DNA of 7,144 nucleotides from Candidatus Altimarinota bacterium (lineage in GTDB: Bacteria > Patescibacteriota > Gracilibacteria > JAHISY01): NCBI GenBank assembly GCA_023142645.1, contig JAGLJE010000047.1, positions 1 through 7,144 on the forward strand, in the 5' to 3' direction. Under the pieces are notes generated by a model, which did not search any database, was not told the DNA's origin, and was given only the letters and a program-made list of their open reading frames with translations. The position numbers and the translations under genes are program-made. Every line of letters begins with the position of its first letter. Within the stretch, counting starts at the first letter, position 1. This document shows positions 1-6,232 of this stretch, piece by piece.

Positions 1-58
1 AAAGAAGCAGTCCGATAAATATCACGATCGCGATTATGATAAAAACCAACTTTTTCAC
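1..58 (-). CDS. Partial gene: N-terminus of a membrane or exported protein
   Basis: Only the first 19 codons are inside the window; the gene continues past the left edge. From a GTG start it reads MKKLVFIIIAIVIFIGLLL: two lysines followed by an unbroken hydrophobic run. This is the classic shape of a signal peptide or an N-terminal membrane anchor. An in-frame TAA lies four codons upstream of the GTG, with no other start codon between, so the start is well fixed. It follows the 968-residue gene on the same strand after 41 bases and probably belongs to the same envelope or secretion locus as that gene and the pilin. There is no Shine-Dalgarno sequence before it, and a TAATAT box ends 6 nt upstream, so the transcript could be leaderless. 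The mature domain is not visible, so no function can be given. Confidence 0.6.
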   Translation of the reverse strand, partial: MKKLVFIIIAIVIFIGLLL

Positions 59-64
59 GATCCG

Positions 65-94
65 ATATTACACCAGACAATCTTTAAAATTCAA
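65..94 (-). promoter_or_regulatory. Possible promoter of the left-edge membrane protein gene
   Basis: On the minus strand a TTGAAT hexamer (89-94) is followed after 18 bp by TAATAT (65-70). The -10 box ends 6 nt before the GTG codon, so the predicted start of transcription is at or next to the start codon, giving a leaderless or nearly leaderless mRNA. The match to consensus is moderate (4/6 in each box) in an AT-rich sequence, so a chance match is possible. Confidence 0.3.
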
Positions 95-99
95 ATTTT

Positions 100-3006
100 T
101 TAGAAAACGACATCACCGGGAGGAATTTCCCCTTCTTCGCCGGTAATTTTAGTATCGGTCTCGCATGGTGCCCCACCGCCGCCTTTGCCACCCAAATACT
201 CTGTCAAAAGTTTCCAACCTGGAATTAATAACCTCACTTCGTTTAACGGGATGCTGATTCCGTAACCACCAGACTCGTTCAAAATTTGGCCATTCAAGAC
301 AAAATTGCGGAAACCCTCAAAAGCTTTTTCGTTCTCAAAAATTTCTTTGAATTTCTTCTTCGCGTTAACAGAACTCTTTATTTTATCGAGATATTTTTCC
401 AGTACGTCCGGCTTGCCAGTACCGGTTTTGAGATAAATCACATATCCATTCACGAGCGAAGCCACTTCCAACATCAGACCAAACGGCGAATTGACATTAA
501 TTATTTCTTTGCTAATACTCGTTTCTGTTCCCCAAACTACCCGTTTATACTTTCCTTTTTTATCGGTCGTTGACGGAATAATCACTACGTCTCCCACAAA
601 TTCCGATGAACGAGCTATATTCAATTTATCTTCGTTGTAAAGTGCCGACTCAATTGCGATTATCGCCCCTTTGTCCATATTTATCTCCAACTCATGAAGG
701 ATCTTTTTTATTTTCGGATCACTAATTTCTGAAGCTCTTTTTGCTGTAAATTCTTTGTAATTTTGACGGCTTTTCAGATAACCAGCTAATTTATAAGCCT
801 GCGCTTCTCGCTTCATTTCTCTTTTTAATCCATCAAAATCCCGGACTTCCCAATCACTAAGAATTTCAGCCATTTCAAGCATTTTTTCGTCACAACCTCT
901 CTTTTTCCATTCCTTCTTCCATGCTTCTTTAGCTTTCGCACGCCTTTCGAAAGACTTCAAATCTTTGCCATTACCTGCTGCCAGCATTTCTCGCTTCAAC
1001 CATCCTAAAGCAGTTTGGATAAGTTTTTCATTCGTTCTTTGAAAATCCTTCCCTCCTTCTTTCACAATAATTTTCTTGCTAAGATAATTATCAAGCAATT
1101 TTTCCACACCTCTCTCTTGGACTTCATCAAATCTCCAGCCAAGAACTTTATCAATTCTTTTTTCGAGATATTTTTTTGGCTTCGGATCAAGTCTTTTTCT
1201 TGCGCTTAAATATTCACTTCTTCTCAAAGTTTTTCCTTCTAGCGATAAGATAGCTGGATCTGCTAAATAATTTCTTTGGGCTTTAGCAGTAAACCAGTCA
1301 AGCGGTCTCAACGCAAGAGTCCAGTCCCCCGGCACATTATGGAAATATCGAGCCATAGTGAGCGAAACTTTTTGCTTCGGAGGCTGCTCAATTGTCACAA
1401 CAACTTTTTCTAAAGCTTTCACCACAATCGCCGGATTTTCACAGTTTGGAATCTCGATTTGCGCAATTTGATAATTCACGATTTCATTTTTGTTAAATTT
1501 GCCATCAAGATACTTTTTGAGAATTGCTTCCTTTTGCTGCGAATCTCGAATCTCAAGATATTTATAAATATAACTCGAATCCCCGCGAAGTTGTTTCGAA
1601 GCTCCAATATTATCAGCCCATGCATCTCCGCTCGATCTATCAATACGAGCTTCAAGTTTTCCTCCGTGAGTTTTTTGATCCACGCGCAACATGAAAACTT
1701 CACCGCCCCTCAAAATACTCTCTACTTTTGATTTATATTTTTCAGGAGTCTCACCGAGCTTTTTTTCGCCAAAATTAGCGTATAGCACATTCCAGTCCAT
1801 ACCAAAACCTAACTTCCCTGCAAAAAGTTCTTTTGTTTTCTCCCCACCATTCCTTTTTGTGCTTCGATCAAGCGCGTAAATCCTCTCAAGAGAACTACCA
1901 TTCGCGATTCTCCCGTAGCTCACATCGAGAACCTTGAAAGCGGCAATTAATTCTGCCTTTTGGATGTTGTCTAAATCTGATTGATCCACCCACTCTTCAA
2001 ATTGTCGCGTGCTTCCTCGACGGAATTTTCGCATAGCTTCCTGGTCTTTGATATTAATTTTTCCATCTAAGCCAAACAACCTCTTCACATCCTCCGGAAT
2101 TCCGACCGAGACTCGATTTCCATCATTTATGCAAAGTTTGTATTCTTTACCTTCTGGTTGTCCATTTTCCCCAATTTTTTGAACAATTTTGTATTCATAT
2201 TTTCCGCGTTTACCTACATCTTCAATAATCTTAAATCTGTCGCCTGCTTGCGCCGTACCAGCTTTTTTGTGAGTCGTCGGATCTCTCAAGTTTTCCGTCT
2301 TGTTGATCGTAATCACACCATTATAAAGCTTATTGAGAGATTCTTGATATTCTTGCGCTCCATTCTTCATTAATTTATCCACTCTGAATTTTCCTACAGA
2401 CTGTACAGTAGGCTGTTCTACCACTTTTTCTTTTTTCGAATCATCCATCTTCCACTCCTCTATTACTTTTGAGAATGGTTTTGCTTTCGGAATTTCATCT
2501 TTCCCGTAAACTATCTCCTCACAGTTAAAACCAGCTTTCTTAAAAATTTCCTTCAATTTTTCAGCAGAGAGTGTCTTTATCTCAACTTTGTGATGTTTTA
2601 GAATTAATTCCGTTGCGCCTTTCGAAGCATGTGCGAGTATATATTGATCTTTTCTAATTTTTATCGCTGTACCTACCTCCTTATCGTGAGCTTCAACCAA
2701 CTCGTGGCTCATAACAGCTATCTCTTCTGCTGAAATCTCCGTTCTGTTAATTTCTTCCGCGAGCCTTTCCCAAGCTTTTTCTGTACCTTTTGTTTTACCG
2801 CGTTTTTCTCTGTTAAGCTTCTGCAAAGCTTCAAGCTTTTCGTCTAAATTTGCATCCATTCCCAAAATTTTATTCATTTGATCCCCTGTGGCGGGAACCT
2901 GTCTTTTGTCGCCGCGCTCGAAAACTTTTCCCAAAAAACAAACTAACCTCTCCGGCTTCACCGAGAGATTAAAGCGTGGAAAAGTGATGCGTGTTTTATT
3001 TTGCAT
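100..3006 (-). CDS. Large hypothetical protein, 968 residues, function unknown
   Basis: I do not recognise this protein. It starts with ATG and ends with TAA. It is long, rich in Lys and Glu, and has no N-terminal signal peptide and no convincing membrane helix; the most hydrophobic stretch is near residues 840-860. Residues about 50-190 are charged and helical-looking (Lys/Glu-rich). Residues about 250-305 look beta-rich (AGDRFKIIEDVG onwards). Residues about 600-780 are strongly basic and probably helical or coiled coil (LDPKPKKYLEKRIDKVLGW, then KAKEAWKKEWKKRG). Near the C-terminus is a GGKGGGG linker (939-945), followed by an acidic tail ending PPGDVVF. There are only six cysteines (23, 162, 292, 522, 705, 948), unlike the Cys-rich pilin upstream. 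It lies 65 bp downstream of the pilin on the same strand, with its own promoter-like element. A role linked to the pilin, as a substrate, cytoplasmic partner or structural protein, is inference from position only. Confidence 0.8.
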   Translation of the reverse strand: MQNKTRITFPRFNLSVKPERLVCFLGKVFERGDKRQVPATGDQMNKILGMDANLDEKLEALQKLNREKRGKTKGTEKAWERLAEEINRTEISAEEIAVMSHELVEAHDKEVGTAIKIRKDQYILAHASKGATELILKHHKVEIKTLSAEKLKEIFKKAGFNCEEIVYGKDEIPKAKPFSKVIEEWKMDDSKKEKVVEQPTVQSVGKFRVDKLMKNGAQEYQESLNKLYNGVITINKTENLRDPTTHKKAGTAQAGDRFKIIEDVGKRGKYEYKIVQKIGENGQPEGKEYKLCINDGNRVSVGIPEDVKRLFGLDGKINIKDQEAMRKFRRGSTRQFEEWVDQSDLDNIQKAELIAAFKVLDVSYGRIANGSSLERIYALDRSTKRNGGEKTKELFAGKLGFGMDWNVLYANFGEKKLGETPEKYKSKVESILRGGEVFMLRVDQKTHGGKLEARIDRSSGDAWADNIGASKQLRGDSSYIYKYLEIRDSQQKEAILKKYLDGKFNKNEIVNYQIAQIEIPNCENPAIVVKALEKVVVTIEQPPKQKVSLTMARYFHNVPGDWTLALRPLDWFTAKAQRNYLADPAILSLEGKTLRRSEYLSARKRLDPKPKKYLEKRIDKVLGWRFDEVQERGVEKLLDNYLSKKIIVKEGGKDFQRTNEKLIQTALGWLKREMLAAGNGKDLKSFERRAKAKEAWKKEWKKRGCDEKMLEMAEILSDWEVRDFDGLKREMKREAQAYKLAGYLKSRQNYKEFTAKRASEISDPKIKKILHELEINMDKGAIIAIESALYNEDKLNIARSSEFVGDVVIIPSTTDKKGKYKRVVWGTETSISKEIINVNSPFGLMLEVASLVNGYVIYLKTGTGKPDVLEKYLDKIKSSVNAKKKFKEIFENEKAFEGFRNFVLNGQILNESGGYGISIPLNEVRLLIPGWKLLTEYLGGKGGGGAPCETDTKITGEEGEIPPGDVVF

Positions 3007-3042
3007 TTTCGTAGAATTAAATTTTTAATTTTAAATCATGCC

Positions 3043-3071
3043 ATTTTAACAAATTTTTGGTAAAAAATCAA
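3043..3071 (-). promoter_or_regulatory. Predicted sigma-70-type promoter of the 968-residue gene
   Basis: On the minus strand a TTGATT -35 (3066-3071, 4/6 to TTGACA) is separated by exactly 17 bp from a TAAAAT -10 (3043-3048, 5/6 to TATAAT). The -10 is preceded by TGT, giving an extended -10 (TGnTAAAAT). The -35 begins immediately after the TGA stop of the pilin gene. Transcription would start near 3036, leaving an untranslated leader of about 30 nt that is nearly all A and T and has no Shine-Dalgarno sequence. The same arrangement stands before the pilin gene, which raises confidence in both. Confidence 0.5.
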
Positions 3072-3809
3072 TCACCGATAAAGAATTCCCTGCACTGCCG
3101 CCACTATAATGTACGCCAACAGCACAACCACCAAGCCAATTACTGCATATTGAATCATGCTTTTCGCTTTTTGAATTTCATTATCATTCCCTGCAGCCAC
3201 CACGAGCCGGAAGCCGCCGATCACGAGAAAAACAATTGCCACCACTCCTACCATTTTGATGAGCAGGTCAATCACTCCGCCAAGAAAACTCTTCGCATCG
3301 GAAAAAGGATTTTGCCCGTCAATTTTGAGAATTTCTTTCACATTTACCTCCTCGAAACCATGAAGATATATTCTCAGCGCGGTTACTTCATTTCCATAAA
3401 ATTTTCGCCATTTTTCAAGCTCGTCCCCAATATCATATAAATCCCCAATATCTTCTTGTCCACTGAGATTCCTATAATTATTAGCTTGCTGTTTTGCGTC
3501 TACATAAATACTACTACAAGCTTCTTTTGCCGTTCGTTTGTCGGTTGTGCACAACTGCCATTCCGCCTCACACCGAAACTCTCCACCATTGATGTGATCG
3601 CAATCACAATCATCACACTCGTTCCAACATTCAAGAAAAGCTTCGTGAAGAGCAACGAGATTATTTAGTTCTAACTGCCATCTTCCAATAGTTTCTTCGC
3701 AACTTGTTTTTGAATCGCACTCTACTGCTTCCACTACCCCACAAAACATTCCCACCAAAATCGGTAAGGCGATCAGAATTCCGAAAAGTTTTTTTAATTT
3801 TATGTGCAA
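3072..3809 (-). CDS. Type IV secretion pilin-like precursor with Cys-rich exposed domain
   Basis: Predicted 245-residue exported membrane protein. With the TTG start at 3809 it begins MHIKLKKLFG, then a hydrophobic core, and a likely signal peptidase site after VEA (residue 28). The C-terminal third has two membrane helices, about 178-206 (containing AIVFLVIGGFRLVVAAG) and 218-242 (containing YAVIGLVVVLLAYIIVAA), joined by a short loop GNDNEIQKAKS. This helix-loop-helix with a GG..R..V..GN signature is that of the VirB2/TrbC-like 'T4SS pilin' family (Pfam PF18895 by my recollection), common in Patescibacteria. Between signal and helices lies a stretch of about 145 residues that simple members lack, with nine cysteines (31, 37, 61, 65, 68, 70, 80, 87, 98), including CWNECDDCDC. 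An in-frame TTG at 3839 would add 10 residues, but it lies inside the predicted promoter, so 3809 is preferred. No Shine-Dalgarno sequence precedes either. Exact role (pilus, DNA uptake, host contact) is unknown. Confidence 0.78.
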   Translation of the reverse strand: MHIKLKKLFGILIALPILVGMFCGVVEAVECDSKTSCEETIGRWQLELNNLVALHEAFLECWNECDDCDCDHINGGEFRCEAEWQLCTTDKRTAKEACSSIYVDAKQQANNYRNLSGQEDIGDLYDIGDELEKWRKFYGNEVTALRIYLHGFEEVNVKEILKIDGQNPFSDAKSFLGGVIDLLIKMVGVVAIVFLVIGGFRLVVAAGNDNEIQKAKSMIQYAVIGLVVVLLAYIIVAAVQGILYR

Positions 3810-3829
3810 ATTTGTTTTTAAATCAGGTA

Positions 3830-3858
3830 ATTTTAGCAAAAAGTAGCGTAATATGCAA
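3830..3858 (-). promoter_or_regulatory. Predicted sigma-70-type promoter of the pilin gene
   Basis: On the minus strand TTGCAT (3853-3858, 3/6 to TTGACA) is followed after 17 bp by TAAAAT (3830-3835, 5/6 to TATAAT), preceded by TGC to make an extended -10. Transcription would begin near 3823, about 14 nt before the TTG at 3809. The alternative TTG start at 3837-3839 lies within this promoter, between the two boxes, and would not be on the transcript. The design matches the promoter before the 968-residue gene: TTG, 16 bases, TTGnTAAAAT. The box positions overlap the leader of the divergent CCA-enzyme gene, so the two directions may interfere. Confidence 0.5.
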
Positions 3859-3879
3859 CCTGCCTACCGAACAGGCGGG
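3859..3879 (+). promoter_or_regulatory. Hairpin in cca leader holding the Shine-Dalgarno-like site
   Basis: The arms CCTGCCT (3859-3865) and AGGCGGG (3873-3879) can form a 7-bp stem with one G-U pair and a 7-nt loop (ACCGAAC). The 3' arm contains AGGCGG (3873-3878), one base off AGGAGG and 8 nt before the ATG at 3887, so folding would hide the presumed ribosome binding site. A TAATAT box at 3849-3854 could be a -10 placing the mRNA start near 3861, but no good -35 accompanies it. The stem is visible in the sequence; a regulatory role is inference. It may instead be a copy of a short GC-rich dispersed palindrome. Confidence 0.4.
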
Positions 3880-3886
3880 CTCCAAA

Positions 3887-5200
3887 ATGCTGAAATCCGC
3901 TGGGAAGATCGTGGACATTCTCAATCAAAATGGCTTCACTGCTTACTTCGCGGGAGGAGTCGTGCGAGATTTTTTGTTAAATCGGAAAGTCGCCGACATC
4001 GACATCGCCACAGATGCAAATCCTGAAGATGTTGAAAAACTTTTTGAGAAGACGCATCCGATCGGGCGGGAGTTTGGAGTTATGCTCGTAATTTTTGGGA
4101 AACACGCGTTCGAAGTAGCGACCTTTCGTGGAGAAAAAAATTATGACGGAAGAAGACCACAGGAAGTTTTTTTCACAAACGCGAGAGAAGATGCAAAGCG
4201 GAGGGACTTTACAGTGAACGGAATGTTTTTCGATCCGCGGAAAAAACGAGTGCTCGACTTCGTCGGCGGACAAAAAGATTTGAAGAAGCAGTTGATTCGA
4301 TTTATTGGAAATGCGGAAGAACGAGTGCAAGAGGATTTTTTGAGAATTTTGCGAGGGGTTCGTTTTCGAAATTTATTGAATTTCGAATATGAAGAATCAA
4401 CAAAAAATGCAATTCAAAAACACGCGCACCTTCTTCAGCAAATTTCGGGAGAGCGAATCCGCGATGAGCTAGGCAAAATTTTTGATGATGAAAATCGTGG
4501 GAAAGCAATCCGCGACTTGGAAGAATTTGGAATTTTAGAAATTCTGATTCCTGAACTCATGAGACTACGAAAGCTACCGCAACCACAAAAATACCATCTC
4601 GAAGGCGACTGCTTCACGCACTCACTCGCAGCTTTTTCAAGCTTGCCTAAATCAGCGAATCTCGCAACAGCGTGGGCAACACTCCTCCATGATATCGGAA
4701 AAGCAGAGACAATTCGCAAAATTGCGGGTGAAATTTCATACCCTTCGCACGCAGAAAGAGGTGTAACCATCGCGGAAAAAATTCTCCACCGTTTTCGTTT
4801 TGACAATGCGACACGCGCAAAAATCGTGTGGCTAATTGCACATCACATGAATTTTTTTGAAATCCCGAAAATGCGGCTCGCACGAAAGCATGAATTTTTT
4901 ACGCATCCGTGGTTTGCAGATCTCGTGAAACTTACTGCCGCCGATATCCGCGGAACCTTTCCAGCAAATTTTTCGCTGCACCGAAAAATTGTCCACGAAT
5001 GGAAAATTCGCTCACAGGAAAAGCTGCTTCCACCACCGCGCGAACTTTTGAACGGTGAGGAAATTATTCACGAGCTTCACATCGCGAAAGGTCCAGAAAT
5101 AGGAAGATTGAAACGAATTTTGAAAGACGCACAAATCGAGGGACTGGTGAATTCACGAAAAAAGGCGATACTGTTTTTGGAAAGCTGTTTAAAAAGGTAA
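3887..5200 (+). CDS. cca: CCA-adding tRNA nucleotidyltransferase (class II, with HD domain)
   Basis: Adds or repairs the 3'-CCA end of tRNAs using CTP and ATP, in the cytoplasm. From ATG at 3887 the product has 437 residues, a normal length for this family. The nucleotidyltransferase head shows GGVVRD (23-28), the metal-binding pair in DIDIAT (Asp37 and Asp39), RRDFTVNGM (105-113) and the EDFLRILRGVRF motif (149-160). The C-terminal half carries an HD phosphohydrolase-like domain with His245, LLHDIGK (His268-Asp269) and a later HHM. The frame is open 61 codons further upstream, but that part overlaps the pilin gene on the other strand, is unlike the family and has no better start, so it was excluded. 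An AGGCGG box lies 8 nt before the ATG. It is the first gene of a rightward set with trpS and a xer recombinase. The family covers both CCA-adding and poly(A) polymerases; the substrate is inferred. Confidence 0.93.
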   Translation: MLKSAGKIVDILNQNGFTAYFAGGVVRDFLLNRKVADIDIATDANPEDVEKLFEKTHPIGREFGVMLVIFGKHAFEVATFRGEKNYDGRRPQEVFFTNAREDAKRRDFTVNGMFFDPRKKRVLDFVGGQKDLKKQLIRFIGNAEERVQEDFLRILRGVRFRNLLNFEYEESTKNAIQKHAHLLQQISGERIRDELGKIFDDENRGKAIRDLEEFGILEILIPELMRLRKLPQPQKYHLEGDCFTHSLAAFSSLPKSANLATAWATLLHDIGKAETIRKIAGEISYPSHAERGVTIAEKILHRFRFDNATRAKIVWLIAHHMNFFEIPKMRLARKHEFFTHPWFADLVKLTAADIRGTFPANFSLHRKIVHEWKIRSQEKLLPPPRELLNGEEIIHELHIAKGPEIGRLKRILKDAQIEGLVNSRKKAILFLESCLKR

Positions 5201-5213
5201 AATTCCAAAAGCC

Positions 5214-5242
5214 GTTAACCTACCACTTAGTGGTGGGTTAAC
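5214..5242 (+). promoter_or_regulatory. Long hairpin in the trpS leader, with an alternative pairing
   Basis: Arms GTTAACCTACCAC (5214-5226) and GTGGTGGGTTAAC (5230-5242) pair over 13 bp with one G-U pair and a TTA loop. No T-run follows on either strand, so it is not a typical intrinsic terminator. It lies between the cca stop (5200) and the trpS start (5267). The 3' arm (5231-5239) can instead pair over 9 bp, two of them G-U, with 5247-5255, because AATCTACC there nearly repeats AACCTACC of the 5' arm. It could be an RNA switch, an mRNA end-protecting stem, or a DNA operator palindrome. The sequence does not decide between these. Confidence 0.55.
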
Positions 5243-5266
5243 TATCAATCTACCAACCAATCAATT

Positions 5267-6232
5267 ATGAGAACCCTCTCCGGCATCCAGCCTTCCGGCA
5301 GCATCCATCTCGGCAATTATTTCGGAGCAATCGAGCAATTTTTAAATTTTCAGAAAAAAGGTGCTGAACTTTTTATTTTTGTCGCCGATCTCCACGCGCT
5401 CACGACGATACGGAATGCAGAAAAGTTGCGACAGAATATTTTCGAAGTAGCAGCAACGTTCGTCGCGTTCGGGTTAACGGGCGAGAAAACGATTCTGTAT
5501 CGACAGTCAGATGTTCCGGAAATTTTGGAGTTGAACTGGATTTTAAGCTGCGTGGCTCCGATGGGCTTGCTTGAACGAGCGGTGAGCTTCAAGGATAAAG
5601 TTACGAAAGGAATTGAAGCAAATGTAGGTTTGTTTAATTATCCTGTTTTGCAATCTGCCGACATTCTCGCGATGCAGCCGGACAAAATTCCGGTGGGAAA
5701 AGATCAGAAGCAACATCTCGAAATTACGCGCGATTTAGCGGAAAAATTTAATTTAATTTTCGACGGAAATTTGAAATTGCCGGAACCAGAAATTCCGAAA
5801 ACCACGGCGATCGTGCCAGGTACCGATGGAGAAAAAATGAGTAAAAGTTATGGCAACACGATTGAGATTTTTGCAGAGGAAAATGTTTTGAAAAAACAAG
5901 TGATGAGAATCGTTACGGATTCGACACCGAAAGGCGAGCCACTGGATTATTCGAAATGCAATGTTTTTGCGCTTTTCAAACTACTTGCGAACGAAAAGGA
6001 AACTCACAATCTTGCGGAAAAATATCGGAACGGCGATATAGGCTACGGCGATGCAAAAAAACTTTTGCTGGAAAAGATTTTGGAAAAGTTTGACGATGCG
6101 CGACGAAAATTTGCAGAGCTGCGGAGAAATCCGGACAAAGTGGAAAAGATTTTGGAGAAAGGCGGAGCGAAAGCAAGAGAGGAGGCGCGAAAAAATTTGG
6201 AGGTGATTCGAGAAAAAGTTGGGCTGAAATGA
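5267..6232 (+). CDS. trpS: Tryptophanyl-tRNA synthetase
   Basis: Class I aminoacyl-tRNA synthetase that activates tryptophan with ATP and charges tRNA-Trp. The product has 321 residues, the usual size of bacterial TrpRS. The N-terminus GIQPSGSIHLGNYFGA contains the HIGH-type motif HLGN (14-17); the second signature is GEKMSKSYGN, with KMSKS at 190-194. The middle segment YPVLQSADILAMQPDKIPVGKDQKQHLE (125-152) is diagnostic of TrpRS, with Asp132 in the position that recognises the indole nitrogen in the family. No truncation or missing signature is seen. Translation starts at ATG 5267; no Shine-Dalgarno sequence is present, the upstream bases being a C/A-rich CTACCAACCAATCAATT. It sits 66 bp after cca behind a strong hairpin and overlaps the following recombinase gene by 4 nt (ATGA). 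Confidence 0.96.
   Translation: MRTLSGIQPSGSIHLGNYFGAIEQFLNFQKKGAELFIFVADLHALTTIRNAEKLRQNIFEVAATFVAFGLTGEKTILYRQSDVPEILELNWILSCVAPMGLLERAVSFKDKVTKGIEANVGLFNYPVLQSADILAMQPDKIPVGKDQKQHLEITRDLAEKFNLIFDGNLKLPEPEIPKTTAIVPGTDGEKMSKSYGNTIEIFAEENVLKKQVMRIVTDSTPKGEPLDYSKCNVFALFKLLANEKETHNLAEKYRNGDIGYGDAKKLLLEKILEKFDDARRKFAELRRNPDKVEKILEKGGAKAREEARKNLEVIREKVGLK

Noticed and set aside
86..99. AAAATT-CA-AATTTT inverted repeat after the 968-residue gene
   Set aside because: Six A-T pairs only and a 2-nt gap; far too weak for a terminator and expected by chance in this AT-rich gap.
412..426. Gly-Thr-Gly-Lys (TGTGK, residues 861-865) in the large protein as a P-loop
   Set aside because: It lacks the GxxxxGK[ST] spacing, is followed by Pro, and no Walker B-like strand could be paired with it.
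3015..3030. AT-only palindrome in the leader of the 968-residue gene
   Set aside because: AATTAAA-TT-TTTAATT has no G-C pair and the surrounding leader is almost pure A/T, so chance explains it.
3810..3839. TTG at 3839 as the pilin start (255 residues)
   Set aside because: It adds ten residues before the signal peptide and falls inside the predicted promoter, between the -35 and -10. The TTG at 3809 gives a normal signal peptide. Neither has a ribosome site, so the choice is not certain.
3704..3886. A 61-residue N-terminal extension of the CCA enzyme in the same frame
   Set aside because: It lies antisense to the pilin start region, does not resemble the family, and the ATG at 3887 gives the normal N-terminus just ahead of GGVVRD.
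4435..4806. Long open frames on the strand opposite cca, trpS and xer, and on the plus strand across the 968-residue gene
   Set aside because: All are antisense to genes with clear protein signatures or coding continuity, show no family features, and are biased towards Ser, Phe and Arg as expected of shadow frames.
5201..5266. T-box riboswitch or intrinsic terminator before trpS
   Set aside because: Only 66 bases are available, no T-box core sequence is visible, and the hairpin is not followed by a run of T on either strand.
3072..6232. Alternative genetic code with UGA read as glycine
   Set aside because: TGA ends both the pilin and trpS at the expected places, and the conserved proteins contain no internal UGA.
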